The notes: generated by a model not told the origin, from the sequence alone. Shown: positions 10,344-23,659, counted from the first letter of the stretch. The stretch: 64,000 bases of DNA from Erigeron canadensis (GCF_010389155.1 NC_057766.1:27165516-27229515), one strand, 5' to 3'. A program made the numbers and translations.

Positions 10344-13300
10344 ATGACGGCTATGACTGGTTCTTTGAATTATTCTCCGAAATGGGGAATTTACAAGAAC
10401 CAGAGCTACCATAAGCAGTTAGAGGTATATATACACATTATATTATATATTCATAGAATATAAAAGTATTGTATTTACGATTTTAATAGGTTTACGTAGT
10501 ATTTTAGCTCATACCGACTTGGACTAATATCTTCTATAGAATGTCATGTGTACTCGACAGGATTTGATTAGAAGTCACAAGTTACATTTTTTACCTGCCA
10601 GTCTTTCATCCGTTGTTTCGGTATGGTTTATATTTGGTTTAAATGTTGGGAGACTAGTTATCATTTTGTAGTCTTTTGTATTTTTACGACTAAAAAGGTC
10701 TCAAATATGTATTTTTGTTGCAGCGACAAGATATATTGAGTGTCAAGCTTTCGGTTCGACTGCATCAACCGTTGAACTGTGCTTCTAATAGATTTAGTCA
10801 GTTTAAATGCAGTTGTTCTGTAAATACGGCCCAAGCGTTTGGGACTTCTGCGATGAAGAATGCTGCTCTTGCCTTGTCAAGGTGATCTCTTTTGCTTTAA
10901 TTGCTCGACTATAGAATGTTGTCTATGAAATATGTTGAATGAGAATATATTTCATGTTATATTGGTTCATTAGTTGATAGAAGATTCTACATAGTCATGT
11001 TTTTACATTAGCTGATAAGTCAACGAGGTACCTTAATAATTGTGTCGAAACTTCTGCAGTGCTTTGCAACGTAAACCTATTATACTAAAGCTACTTCCAG
11101 CGGTGGGCATTATTGTGTTTGCTGTGTGGGGTCTTGGGCCACTAATGCGCCGAAGCAGAAACATATTTCTTCATGTTTGTGCCTTTTCCCATCTCTACTA
11201 TTTTTTTATTCCGTTTCTCATCATACTTCGGTCTACTTAATGCTGTATTTCATGTTTTCCAGAAAAGTGACGGGAGTTGGGGAAAGAGTAGTACACATTA
11301 TGTTATGACATCTTATCTTCAGCCTTTGTTGCTATGGACAGGAGCAATACTTATCTGCAGGTTTGTCGAGATTTGTTTAGGCAAAAATGGGAGTTGATAA
11401 CTGTAATGCTAAACTAACTTCCTTCCCTGCAGAGCATTGGATCCAATTGTTTTGCCGTCAGAAGCTAGCCAGCTTGTTAAAAACCGGCTTTTGACTTTCG
11501 TGAAGTCATTATCGACTGTGCTTGCACTTGCTTTCTGTTTATCCAGGTGAGTTCTTTCTTTCATCACTGGGAGATTCATGTGATCTGCTAATTTCTTGCA
11601 GGTTCCTTCTTATAGCTTATTTTTGATCAAATTATTAATGCAGTGCAATTCAACAAGCACAAAACTTTTTCATGGAGACAACTGATGCTACTACAACAAG
11701 AAATGTACTTTTCATGAAAAAGATTTATTTTGAGGTTAATAGGTTCTGTTTTATTTGTGTTTCAATATCTTTGTTGTTGTTGGCAGATGGGATTCCAATT
11801 TGCTGGCAAAGCTGTTTATACTGCAGTATGGGTTGCTGCTGTATCACTATTTATGGAGTTGTTAGGTTTTTCAACCCAGAAATGGCTCACTGCAGGAGGT
11901 CTTGGGACAGTCTTGCTGACTCTTGCTGGTCGTGAGGTATATTTCACGATAAATATGTGTATTATATATACGTATATATATCATGCATGTCATATCATGT
12001 GATATTTTATTTACATGTTCCACTATTTATGAAGATCTATTCATGAAGGTATCTTTATGTGTAGATATTCACAAATTTTCTGTCAAGTGTTATGATTCAT
12101 GCAACACGTCCATTTATCGTCAATGAGTGGATCAAAGCAAAAATTGAAGGCTATGAAGTTTCAGGAACTGTAGAGGTTTGCTTTTTCTTAGCTGCATTCA
12201 AAGCAAGCATTATGTGGTTGGACAATGTATTTATAATGATCTCATGATATACTCAAAATGTATTCTTTGTTTTCCATGTATAGCATGTTGGGTGGTGGTC
12301 ACCTACAATTATAAGGGGCGAAGATCGTGAAGCTATCCATATTCCAAATCACAAGTTTACAATGAATGTGGTGAGAAATATGACTCAGAAGACTCATTGG
12401 CGTATCAAAACACACCTAGCTATCAGCCATCTAGATGTCAATAAGATCAATGTAAGAACAACGATGCATATTTAATTTCTCTTCCGTTCCTCTTTATGCT
12501 AAATCAGGAATATTCTATGGCTGCTCATCTTTATAGAGTATTGTAGCTGATATGCGAAAAGTTTTGGCAAAGAATCCACAAGTAGAACAACAGAGACTGC
12601 ATAGAAGGGTTTTCCTTGAAAATGTTGATCCTGAAAACCAGGCCCTTATGGTTAGTCTTATTTTGTCTAATTATGTTCTTTATATGACTTTGATGCCCTA
12701 AACTATGTCATAGATGGCTTGTTTGTTGTCACTTATACAAATGTCTGTTCTGCAGATACTGGTGTCATGCTTTGTGAAAACTTCACATCATGAGGAGTAC
12801 TTGTGTGTAAAGGTATGCTAACATCTTAAATTTTGAAAATATACACTATTCTATCGCACTTAAATAATCTTTGCATATGAATCCAGGAAGCTATCTTGTT
12901 GGATCTTTTGAGAGTGATTAGTCACCACAGGGCTCGACTTGCAACTCCCATCCGGACAGTTCAGAAGGTGTATAATGACTCTGACTTGGATGGCTTCCCC
13001 TTTGCAGATTCTGTCTTCACTCGTGGTAGAGCACCTACGAATCGTCCCTTGCTATTAATTGAACCTAATTATAAAGTCAACGGAGAAGAAAAGTCAAAAG
13101 GTCAAAATAGCAAGAAGTCAACTAGCAAGGCTGAAGGGAAGAGCGTTGTTGCTCCGTCTGAATCTAAAAGCAAAGATGCTTCAACATCTGATGTCAAAAC
13201 CGTTGATAAAGTAACTTCTGATGCAAAAGACGGTGTCATGAAGGATAAGAAGTCAACTTCTGACGCCACTGGAAGAGATATAAATGTGGATGCAGCTTCA

Positions 13301-13576
13301 TCTGATGGAAAACCGAGCAACAAAGCTGTTGAAAGTGCAAATGTGACCGTAACAGAACAAAAGACATCACGACCTGCAATTGAAGAAAACTTAATTCTTG
13401 GTGTCGCTTTAGATGGTTCAAAAAGGACTCTTCCTATAGAAGAAGGGATGGATACTTCTGCTTCGCCTGAAGTGAAGGAACTGAGTAAAAGCGCAAGTGG
13501 GAAAGGGTCCACATCATCAGAAAAGGATAAAAAAGAAGGAAATACTCATAGCTCCACAAGTACCGATAAGAAGTAA
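10344..13576 (+). CDS. MSL2/3-like: Plastid mechanosensitive ion channel, MSL2/MSL3-like
   Basis: A MscS-like channel of the plastid inner envelope, the Arabidopsis MSL2/MSL3 clade, which relieves organelle osmotic stress. I read 13 coding exons, all GT-AG and phase-consistent: 10344-10424, 10561-10620, 10724-10881, 11060-11174, 11263-11360, 11433-11546, 11644-11704, 11787-11936, 12065-12175, 12284-12451, 12537-12650, 12756-12812, 12887-13576. This gives 658 aa; Arabidopsis relatives are about 670-680. Residues 1 to about 75 look like a transit peptide (ends FKCSCSV). Transmembrane segments follow from about 105. The pore-lining helix [15 protein letters not shown] is at 265-279, then the beta domain ([18 protein letters not shown]). 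Residues about 495-658 are a Lys/Ser/Asp-rich low-complexity tail. The ATG at 10344 is the first after an upstream in-frame TGA; a second ATG lies three codons later. Confidence 0.93.
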
Positions 13577-15357
13577 AGTCTTCTCCAAGCCATTGGGGAG
13601 ATAGGTTTCCAGTCTATAGTTCGTTCCAGATATTTAACTCCCGTATAAGTACAGAGGTATGCCGTCTGATTGGATTGCAGGTGGCACCTACATATCAGTA
13701 CTATTAACACATTGGATGATTCTTTTCTCACTATGAAGATTTTCACTAATCATTGAGGTTGATCCTAATTATCCATGTCAAATTAGATCACACAATGAAC
13801 TAACTGGTCCATAAAGTTTATGCCTTGGGCCAGTATTTGTCGATGATCAAGCTTACTCATTATAGATTGTATTTGTTATTTGGTACACGTATGCATTCAC
13901 CGTTGAACCAAAAGCCATTTTGGTATGAACCGTTTCAATGGTAATATTAATAGATGACCTTGGCCTTTGCCATACATTGGGTCGGGTGTTACCAAAGCCT
14001 AGTGGAGTCTGGTATATATTTTGTGCTTGGTTTGACTGGCTCGAGCTAGAATACTGTTTTTTACAATTGTGATTGAACCAGCTGTTGATATTTCATCATT
14101 GTTTGCTTTGTGTAATATTCCTTCACACACAAATGCTTCAAACGAATAAGACAAAATAAATACAACACCTTTGCCAATTTTCAAGTATAATAATAATAAT
14201 AATAATAGAGCTTTGCTTTAATGGAATAATATAACGCTATACATTATGTTGATACCAAAAAATTCTTGTTAATTTTTGCCCTAGCTATTTACTATTGTTG
14301 CACTAAACGGTACAACTAATGAAGTCATTTACAAGTCGCACAGGGTGATTTAGACAAAGATACTATATACGCGTTGCATGATGTGAATTGCATAATGTTT
14401 TCTTCTTAGGACTACAGTATTTGGTTTTTAAAATGTAAGATGCCAGTAAGCTCTATACTTTTACACAATAGGATCTGGTTATATTTTTGATCTACTAGCA
14501 ATAGCAACTATCTAGCTTAAACCCAGAGGTTCACTTGTGTGCAGCTATATGAAGCTATGTATAGACAGTGTTGTGGACCTTCATACTAAAGCTTCATTAC
14601 CATTTCAGTTCCTGTAACTTTTATGTCTCCTTTTATATGGCACATCACCTTTTATTTTTTATACCACACACTGCTGAAAACGTTTTACCTTTTTAAAAGG
14701 ATTGAAGTCGAAGTAAAAGTTCGCGCTCACAGGACATTCTTCTGTAACATGTACCAACTCACAGTAGAAAATCTTTTTTCTGTGAAGATCAGATCATACA
14801 TTCTGAGGAATTTGAAATCAGTTTGCTATTTAATTACTGCGAAATAGCTTAGGTGATCCGGAGGATGTTATTTCCAACATTTACCCAACCAAGTTCATAT
14901 GGTTAATACAAAACTGAAAAAGCAGTTGGTTCACTAACTTGCATAACTTTAGTACACGGTTATAGCATTCATTGATCACTTGGTAACAAGCAAAACAAAA
15001 TATATACATTTGAACCAAACCAAATACTTAGTTACTTTCATTTTCTAAAATATAATTCTTGGTTCAAGCAACTTCCTGTAATGACCGGAATTGACACTGA
15101 TCTCATATATAGTCAATATATCGGCTAATTGATCTTGGGTAACAAGTTGGTATTGGGTATTTTGAGCAAACATCATCTCCCAAATGCTGAAATGCATTCA
15201 CAGTATCACATAGAAGTTTTCACACAATGTTATAATAACACAATGAAGAGTACACGAAAATAATCTGCCAGTGGAACTGAACAATAGATGTTACACTATC
15301 CTCTTTAGACGTAAAATATGTTTTAAATACGTATAACTACCATATGATGTCCCCCCC
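13577..15357. other. MSL 3' flank and left edge of duplicated segment A
   Basis: Contains the MSL 3' UTR and a short AAT microsatellite near 14,190. From 14,537 it is the start of the segment repeated at 25,596. About 14,610-14,948 is absent from the other copy. No additional gene seen. Confidence 0.5.
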
Positions 15358-16762
15358 TTAATCTTGCCGACACACACAATCAGGCACGGGATACGTGTAT
15401 ATGGATTGTTTTGCTTTCCGTACCTTGACCTCCCCCAGCCGGTTTTTCTGCCCTTCCATGACTGCTGCTTGAAAATCCAACCAATTCATGCTCTTGTTCA
15501 TGAAAAGCTGGCCCAATAACGCCATGTTTGGCCTTATGGTCTTTAAATTCAAGTATGCTCGATGTCCTACCTGTCAAAATTCAAAGATTTCCCATTAAAC
15601 ATCATCATAATCAAATGGATTAATAATCATCTGTTGTGTCACGGATCATTTTCTTCTTTTTTCTTCTTTGTTTTAGTCGGTTTCATCTCATACCATTGCA
15701 TTGTGCATATTTCCAGGAGAAGCAGACACGAAGATATCACTATGCAGGCTGACATAGTAATCGACAGCTGCTGATAAAGATGCTTTCCCTTTTATTTGGG
15801 CCCGTTCCATGGATGAAGCAAGGCTCTTTTTGTCTTCTATTTGTGGAAATAGTTTCCTTAAGGCTGAGATTCGAGCTTCACCCCCATATACCTGAATCAC
15901 AGCACGAATGATTGAAAGTCAACACTCGGAACTTCAGAAGTCAAAGTTTGACCCTTTTTTTTTTACTTTTTAAAAATGGAATTGATTTAAACGTGGATTT
16001 ACCTTGTTGGAAGCAAGGTATAACCGGGTACTGTTATTGAAGCCCATTGCAGTTAACAACAAACCAATCTCTTCTGGAGTTAACGGGCAACGACCCTAGT
16101 TTCTCAATTCTTCATTGGTGAACCGCGAATTCATGACCCGGCCTTGCCAAATTGCTTGTCGATATCTAGCCAGGGCCTTTTTCTCTGCTCTACTTCCACC
16201 AAAGTCGCATGCTGAATGGGCAGCCATATCCTGCAAATTCAGAATGGAAAATCATAATCAGCAACATCATTTATCCACATCTACTCCATATTACACAAAC
16301 ACAAGTAGTGAAGAAGAGAGTCAATACATATAAATTCATCAGTACTCCATGTGAAGCATTTTCAAGATACCAATTAGCTGAAGCATGAAGTGGTGCGTTT
16401 TTAACTCGGGTGGATCTAATGTCAGAGGCGTAATATTCCCCCGTACACCATGTAACTTCATCAGGTAACTCTCTGACTATCGATATATCATCCTTCAATA
16501 CGTTGATAAAGTGATCAACATCAAAGCTGTCCTCAAAAGAGCTGTATATGCACACGCCTCGTGTTAGTAACACAATAGAAGTCTTTTTTTTAACAAAAAC
16601 TTGAGAAGTTATAACCTAACTTGGGTTGGTAATTACAGTATAAGTTCAAAGTTTGACACATGAAAATGGAGAAAACCTTGTGTCTTTCCAAACAGGATTC
16701 ACTTCAAGATACGGGATTACAAGATCGAGTTGCATTGAGTATTTTGGCGACAGCAACTGCAT
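15358..16762 (-). pseudogene. O-fucosyltransferase family pseudogene (copy A)
   Basis: Related to plant GDP-fucose O-fucosyltransferase-like proteins (Golgi, GT106/OFUT family). Recognisable minus-strand exons are about 16,762-16,677, 16,541 to about 16,345, 16,230-16,003, 15,891-15,694 and 15,570-15,358. Family motifs include GRCPLTPEEIGLLLTAMGF, VYGGEARIS, SASPGNMHNAM and NLKTIRPNMALLGQ. It is dead by several criteria. A TAG replaces the Gln codon in ELRNQGRCP (16,096-16,098). The exon matching 27,334-27,592, which carries the HLRFDK substrate-loop motif, is deleted. A 4-nt insertion shifts the NATLVIPYLE exon, and the 5' exons are missing. Copy B at 26,180-28,353 supplies the intact comparison. 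Confidence 0.85.
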
Positions 16763-18949
16763 TAGAATATGAATACGAAAACACATGCTATACAGTAATG
16801 AATTGTTAATCGCTAAATGACTCCCTCCTTTTAGAAGTCATACTACTTTTGTATGAACTTTTCCAACTAATTGGGTTAAATTTTTTATTTTTGTTCTTTC
16901 CAAAATCAGTATTGGCTTTGACAAACTCAGGATTAAGGTACCATGCATGTTTTTATTTATATTACATATAATACCATAATCACTAACATCACTTATCCAC
17001 ATCTACTCTCCACATCTACTCCATATATATTCAACCAAAAAAAAAAAAATATTGTTATGGTTATATCAACAAAAAAAAAACATTAATCTTGTTCATTATT
17101 CCACAACACTGGTAATCACATGCAAATGAGAGTGAACATATGTGATGTACAAATTTAATTTTCTTTCATATTAGAGAGTATGCAATTTCTCCCCTAGTTC
17201 TGCACCACATGCAAGAAGCCGGTTTTGGCAGTGTAACCCATACCCTAAGGTTTGTCATGCTCTCATTTGTGCATTGTCGAGAGGTGGAATCTGAACACCC
17301 GTAAATTCCACCTTGTTATGGTTGAAGTCGCGGTCACCTTGCAAGATATGCAAGCTCTTTAGGGTTACACATTGATGGTCTAGTGGCGTTTGTCACGGCT
17401 TATTCAAGATTTCCTTTTGGATGAAATGGTGTGACCAACTACCTGAGGTTTCCACCCCTAGAAGAGCATATTGATCATTGTAAGATAACTAATAAAATGA
17501 AAAGAACTTGGATGACCCGTTACCATATAATAATGATGTATGCCAACAAAGAGCTAGAATACATTCTAGCTCTATATTCATCAATTCATATTATACCATT
17601 GACGTATATTGAGAGCTTAATAAACTTGAGCATAGAGAGTCGCTTCAAGTATAATTGTGTAATGCAATAGCATCAGGGATTGTTGGTACATAAGGCATAT
17701 ATATATATATTGTTGCTATAGTACTAGGCCTCAGATAATATACTAAGTATTGTCTCACAAGTTATATGAGGAACTTGTTATAATTCATAGGAACCTTACG
17801 CATCACAATATCTTTTAAAGGAATATAAAATACTAGGTCTTTTACCTGCACGATGTGCGGCTAATTAAAATGTCATTAATAAACGGAATGTAAGAAAAAT
17901 AATCTACGACTAATTAAATATCATTAATGAACGGAATGTAAGAAAAATAATCTAGATGTGTTTTTTTTTTTTAATCACAATCTAGATGTGGATATTGATA
18001 ATTATTAAAAGTATTTTGTGTTAATCTATACAATTATATCATTTGTTGGCCCTTGTATTTTCATATTATGGTTAACAACAAAACCGGTCAACAAAAAGAT
18101 TAAACAACATGCGCTGAATCTGGACTTTACTACATAGGTTATTAAAAAAAGATTATAACATATATTATTGTATTTAATAATAATACATAGCAACAATGAA
18201 AGTGGAAAATATGTAGCATGCCTATCTATTCATCAAATGTAATTATATGTACAAAACAAAATACTAAACATGACAACAATTTATTCATATAACATACACA
18301 TAAATATAATACGTATCAGTAAAAAACCAATAAGATAAATAAGAGAAATTCATTATAGTTTTTGTTTTTAGTTATGCTGAATAGATGAAGGAAATACCTT
18401 ATGTAGTGATGGAAAAAATATAATCTCAAACACAATCAAGAAATAAAGTATTTTATCTCCGTCAACCAAGAAACTCATTTATAAAACTCAAGTAACAATT
18501 ATTATCATTATATAATAGACTTTGTTTTGTGCTAGAATACAAACCAGTTTCGGTTACTTTATTTTATATGTTCGGCCAAGGGAAGGAAGGATACGAACAA
18601 CAAATGAATTATTATTAAATGAATGCTTCGTAAGGTTCTTAGACATTATTACCATCTATAAGTAGCAGGACAAGGTTTGGTATCCATTTCATACCCATTA
18701 CTACAACACAAATGTAGGCTTTTGTTACTCACATTACATAAGTTTGTTGTGGAAATCGCAGCAATAGCAATGCTCCAACTTAATTGACCCTCTTTGCTCG
18801 GGTTTATTAATTCCTCAAGATATACCAATGATACAGTATGTAATTGTTAGATATTATTTATAGTGTTTGATTTATAATGTTTTGGTGTAATTTAATACTT
18901 TTGATTGATGAGGGAGCTACATGTAAATGTCAAGATAGGTATGTATAAA
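16763..18949. other. Spacer of segment A: shared and private DNA
   Basis: About 16,763-17,580 matches 28,380-29,200. About 17,600-18,640 is found only here and includes a tandem pair of about 46-bp units (17,861-17,906 and 17,910-17,954) and a TA microsatellite near 17,700. Similarity to copy B resumes at 18,640. No gene recognised. Confidence 0.5.
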
Positions 18950-19239
18950 GGGATTAGTTTTCTGGAATGTAACAAACTTTGAACGAATGTCTATAGTAGG
19001 AAATAACTAAAGTTGTGTGTATTGTACGTATACAACTCGAAATAATGTCTATTGTATGTAAGAATTTCGTTTCAACCAATTAAAATCTGACAAGTGACAC
19101 CTATATACGGTTGCCACGTATGTTTTCTTACATACAATAAACATTTTTTCAAGTTGCTTACATACAATACACACAACTTTAGTTTTTTCCTACTATAGAC
19201 ATTCGGTCAAAGATAGTTACACTCCAGGAAACTAATCCC
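18950..19239. mobile_element. Mutator-like MITE, present only in copy A
   Basis: A 290-bp element with inverted termini GGGATTAGTTTTCTGGA / CCAGGAAACTAATCCC and a perfect 9-bp flanking duplication ATGTATAAA (18941-18949, 19240-19248). Copy B at about 29,540-29,560 has the empty site. A 9-bp TSD points to Mutator-type mobilisation. A diverged relative lies at about 51,668-51,970. Confidence 0.85.
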
Positions 19240-19365
19240 ATGTATAAATACCCCTTCATCCCCCATATTTTGTAACCTTTTGTCACTTCTTAATACCAAA
19301 CATATAACAGAACGTCATTCTCAAATTCAAAAACAAGTCTTCCTTCAAAATTCTACAACCTAAAT

Positions 19366-20548
19366 ATGAACAAAAAACAGTCCATTAATGGTCCAAGTTT
19401 TCTTGACATAGGTGTCGAGACCTTAAATAGAAGATATTTTTGGAGTTCAAGAAATGTTTATAAATCACCTAAAGTCAAGCGGAATGATGTCAAGTCATCT
19501 AGTGTTAAACAAAAATGGATTTTGCGTAGTTGTAATAATGCTAAGACTACATTTGACAATGTATGTAAGCCTGATGACAATCATTGAATTTAACATTCTC
19601 ACAGACGCAATTAAACCCTCTAAACCCTCTGCTATTAATCATGACTGATTGGAATTCATTGTTCTTAGATAGATACTTGAAAACTCTTAGTGAAGCTGAT
19701 CGTTGTATGCTGCAAGAAGCACAAGATAGAATTGGTAAGCTTCCTCCTGTATCAATATCAACAACTGAAGAGCAGATTACATATACCACGTAATGGATTG
19801 ACTAGGGATGCTAATAAGTTTATATAAGATGAAAATTCCATTTTCAGGGTTTTGTCAAAAGCTCTGGTCTATAACCAACATGACCATGACACAATGCGCG
19901 CTTGTCTCGTGTCTGAATTGGAGCTATGTATTAGAAACTTGAAGAGTGCTGGGTAAGATCATACAAAATCGTCTAAAAATTTAAAAAAGGTTAGGCGTGG
20001 TAAGATTCGCCAAACTGACTAGAAGCTAACTGTTCAACTATGTGTGAATCTGTTTAGAGTTTAATTTTTTTTGTGTTTATGGTGATACACTGAGACTCCG
20101 ATGTGATTGAACAGGATGGTCCTGGTGCCGTAACTACTGAAAATTTATGGCTGATAGTCTCCTCCATGAGTTGGGAGTTCTTAAATACTACGACGCCCAC
20201 CCAACCAGTTCCCCCTTCACACAAGGATTTTCCGAGATAAAAAAGAAGTTGAAAGTCGATGTAAAAAAGGGTTTGGATCTATGCAGGCATATGGTAGGGG
20301 TTGATGGTACCCCTGTGTTACATCTTCCTGTTGTGACCAAGACTGAATCCATTAAAGACAAACTAAAACGTAAAGAGGCTGAATTTCTACTCATTTCAAG
20401 ATTAGAAGTATTGGGCTTGAACATAGTTGTCGTTTGAGGGGATGGCAACTGCTTGTTCAGAGCAATGTCACGTGGTTTGAATAAATCTGAAAAACACCAT
20501 ATGCTGCCACGAGGTTTCATAGTGTCTAGGATTAGCTCGAGAAGATAA
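19366..20548 (+). pseudogene. Broken OTU-cysteine-protease-like ORF in palindrome arm (copy A)
   Basis: Successive plus-strand fragments in different frames (19366-19587, 19642-19793, about 19,840-20,010, 20147-20437) match the frames in copy B. They end at 20438 with GDGNCLFRAMSRG, the active-site signature (D-G-N-C) of OTU-family deubiquitinases. A TGA stands directly before it (20435-20437), and frameshifts separate the pieces. No His-containing C-terminal part of an OTU fold is visible before the reading frame ends at 20,548. Whether this is a transposon-encoded protein or a captured host gene cannot be told from sequence alone. Confidence 0.55.
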
Positions 20549-21249
20549 TGAGGGGAAAGAAGAAGAACACAATGAAAAGTGTCAAATTAGCAATCATGTT
20601 CGAACGACTCGGGAACATTGTTCTCCTTTTGGATTCAATACGCCATTGCTAAAGTTCCGAGTCGTTAGAACATGATTGCTAATTTGACACTTTTCATTGC
20701 GTTCTTTTTCTTTCACTTCATTATCTGCTTGAGCTCATCCTAGACACTATGAGACCTCATGGCATCATATGGTGTTTTTCAGATGTATTGAAACCACATG
20801 AGATCGCTCTAAACAAACAATTACTGACCCCTCGGACGACAGCTATGTTCAAGCCAAATATTCCTAATATTGAAATGAGTAGTTGAATTTCAGCCTCTTT
20901 GGCATTTTAGTTTGTCTTTAATGGATTCGGTCTTGGTCACAACAGGAAGATATACAAGAGGGGTACCATCAACCCCCACCATAAGTCTGCATAGCTCCAA
21001 ACCCTTTTTTACATCGACTTTCAACTTCTTTTTTATCCCAGAAAAATCCCGGTATGAAGGGGGAACTTGTTGGGTGGGCGCCGCAGTATTAGAGAACTCC
21101 CAACTGGTGGAGGAGACTATCAGCCGTAAATTTTCAGTAGTTACGACATAAGGACCATCCGGTTCAATCACACTAATTCTCCGTGTATCAGCATAAACAC
21201 AAAAAAATGAAACTCTAAACAGATTCGCATATAGTTGAACAATTAGCTC
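20022..21249. repeat. Long palindrome (copy A), arms about 595 bp, spacer about 37 bp
   Basis: Left arm about 20,022-20,616 and right arm about 20,654-21,249 are reverse complements. The centre is the stretch from GACTCGGGAAC to GTTCCGAGTCG with CAATCATGTT/AACATGATTG beyond. The right arm carries the same coding relic inverted, for example GIKKKLKVDVKKGLELCR on the minus strand. A transcript across it would fold into a hairpin of about 600 bp. Confidence 0.9.
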
Positions 21250-22180
21250 GAGCTTGAAAATAAATACTTGGTCGAGCTCGAGTCGAGTTTCAAGCTTCGA
21301 GTTTTACAATGGAGTCGAGCTCGAGCTTGGCCTTGTGTCCGCTCGATTACACCCCTACTAGTCACCGCCAGTGTCGGATTTAGAAATCCGTCATTGGGTA
21401 TGCACTTTCCAATTAAAAAAAATTCCCGGTATCTTGCTTTGGATTTTAGTAGGGTTTGGACAACGGAAAAAAACATAAACGAGACCTTGTTCATGTTCAT
21501 TCGTATAATACAACGAATGGTTCATCAACAAAGAACCAAACCTGTAACCATATTCATCTTCGTTCATTTGTGTTTATGAATTAATATAAGCAAATGTAGA
21601 TAAATACAAGTGAAAAAGTTAACCTATTTATAGCAAAAAAAATTAGGATATAAAGTAAATATTATAATATCCAAATCTTTAAAAAAAAGTTATAAATAAT
21701 TTTAAAAAAGAATGTCTAAATGTCATACAAATATAAATTATTAACAAAAGTTTCTGAATATGAACGATTAACTATAAGTTTACTAACAAAAGTTTGAAAG
21801 AAAATGTAAATATTAAACCTTAATTTATCATAAAAATGAATATTACTGTGTTGCATAAAATTTACTAACAAAAGTTTAGTAACACATCAAATAAAATAAA
21901 AGAAAATAATAACACTACTTCTTATCTCCAAATAGTTATATGATCAAGGGTAATATTGTATATTTTGAAACTCATTTATTTATTTTGGAAAACTTTTATT
22001 AGCTTAAGGGTTAAAATGAAAGATTAATAAAGAATAACTAGTGTGTCATCTTCTTCATTCTTACAATCTTACCTGCAACTTTACAAATTCTTCATTTTCA
22101 CCATAATGGTTGTTTCTGTTGATTTCAATTGAATCTAAAAGATAGAGTGTACACACATTTTTTAGATCCGCCCCTGTCAC
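21250..22180. other. AT-rich DNA with a CTCGAG-type MITE end
   Basis: 21,250-21,360 is a run of GAGCTCGAG motifs ending CGATTACACCCCTA, the look of one terminus of a hAT-type MITE; it abuts the palindrome and no second terminus was found. The remainder to 22,180 is AT-rich without a recognised gene. Confidence 0.4.
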
Positions 22181-22370
22181 CGACCACCGTCTATAATCAC
22201 CTCCGACCAACGCCATCTACAATCCCCTCCGGCCACCATTATCTACAAGCACTTCCAGCCACCGTCATGTACAGTAACCTCTAGCCACCGCCACTTACAA
22301 CCACCTCCAGCCACTGCCCATCTACAATTATCACCAACCAACCACTGCCACATACACTCACCACCAGCAA
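22181..22370. repeat. Degenerate minisatellite, period about 26 bp
   Basis: Seven imperfect units of the type CCACCGTCATCTACAATCACCTC in tandem. They read as proline-rich peptide in some frames, but there is no flanking ORF, so it is treated as a simple repeat. Confidence 0.6.
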
Positions 22371-22681
22371 CTGTTCGTGATAGATTGAGCTGACCGGCGG
22401 CAGCACCAGTGACTGTTGTTGGTTGTTGGTTGTCTCAGGTGAGAGAGAAAGAGTAGTGGCTGGCGGTGGTTGGGAGAGGATGGGAAAGTAGAGAAGAGGT
22501 AAATGGCGGTGGTCGTTGAGGGAGATTGGGGGCGGTGGATGAGGGTGAAAAGGGAGAGAGAATGAACATGAACTGGTTGTTGGTATTTAATATTTTGAAT
22601 TTGAAGAAAGGGATAATAAAAACATGAAGATAAAGAGTAAGACCCATGAATGACACGTGAGCAGATATAGAGATTGCATGA

Positions 22682-23196
22682 TCTATATCCCTTTTAATAT
22701 TATCATATATTATAACCTATTTAAATTATTTTCGCGTGAATAGTGAAGCATGCTGACAGACAGCTGGCTCAGCAGCCTGCCTGCTTGCTTAGTTTTTTTT
22801 TCGTTTTTCGGTTAGCGTGTTGTGTAGATATCAACTTGTCTTCTTGGGTTTTATTTGTTTTTAGAATGATAACGTTTTAGTGTCTTACACTTTAACTACT
22901 AAATCTTTTAGAACTTTTTAATTAAATCATTAAAGTTTTATGTTTGATAATTCATGGTACTTCGTTTTTGTCTTTTTTTATTTGCACCATAAAAGTTTAA
23001 AGATTCTAATCTTTATCTTTGAAGATAGTTTACAACTTTTTATTCCGCCATCAAAGTTTTGTGTTTTAAGATTTACGTATTGTTTAAAGATGTGCTTTTT
23101 TTCCTAATGGTAACAGTTGACATATTAAAATTAATAACCCGCATTCAAGTCTGTGTCCGATCATTATCCCCGGCCAACGGCCGGGTATAACACTGG
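22682..23196 (+). mobile_element. Short non-autonomous Helitron
   Basis: Starts A|TCTATATCCCTTTTAATAT and ends with a GC-rich hairpin (CCGGCC-AA-CGGCCGG) followed 11 nt later by CTGG|T, fitting the Helitron TC...hairpin...CTRR|T pattern. The motif GTGAATAGTG near the 5' end is shared with the Helitron at 62,045-62,806. No Rep/helicase is encoded; 515 bp long. Confidence 0.6.
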
Positions 23197-23340
23197 TTCA
23201 TATTCATATGTATAATATATATATATATATATATACACTAAGCTATTTCTATTTTTTAGAAAATGGAGATACTTTCGTATTAATTACATAGACAATGGGT
23301 TGCAAATATTTAATCTTTCCGTAAGTGCAATTAACATCAA

Positions 23341-23470
23341 TATAAATTAAAAGAGATTATAAAAAAGTTATAAAATCTACTATTTTATATAATACAACAA
23401 GTTTTTATAAATTAAAAGAGATTATAAAAAAGTTATAAAATCTACTATTTTATATAATACAACAAGTTTG
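23341..23470. repeat. 65-bp tandem duplication
   Basis: Two adjacent, practically identical AT-rich units (23341-23405 and 23406-23470). The surrounding 23,197-23,655 is otherwise plain AT-rich DNA. Confidence 0.85.
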
Positions 23471-23659
23471 TTATGTTTGTTTTGTAATTATGTTTATAAT
23501 TTATATTATATACGCATATTTTCAAATTTAATAAGTTTTTATTTGAAAACCCATTCTATTTTTTTCCAATCCAAGTTTTAAAAAATATGACTCTCTCCCG
23601 CATCGATCCGGTCTCATCTCGACTCACCACAATTATACCGTTACATTGTGTGGGCATAT

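Larger units (their letters stand above)
14537..21249. repeat. Segmental duplication, copy A
   Basis: Direct repeat of 25,596-31,5xx: the blocks run in the same order (O-fucosyltransferase fragment, spacer, OTU palindrome). Relative to copy B it has extra DNA at about 14,610-14,948 and 17,600-18,640 plus a MITE at 18,950. It lacks DNA matching 27,085-27,660 and 28,106-28,380, and its palindrome is shorter. Confidence 0.85.

Noticed and set aside
13102..13512. 136-aa minus-strand frame
   Set aside because: Antisense shadow of the MSL last exon.
22435..22656. 73-aa proline/serine-rich minus-strand frame
   Set aside because: Adjacent to a minisatellite; composition explained by simple repeat.
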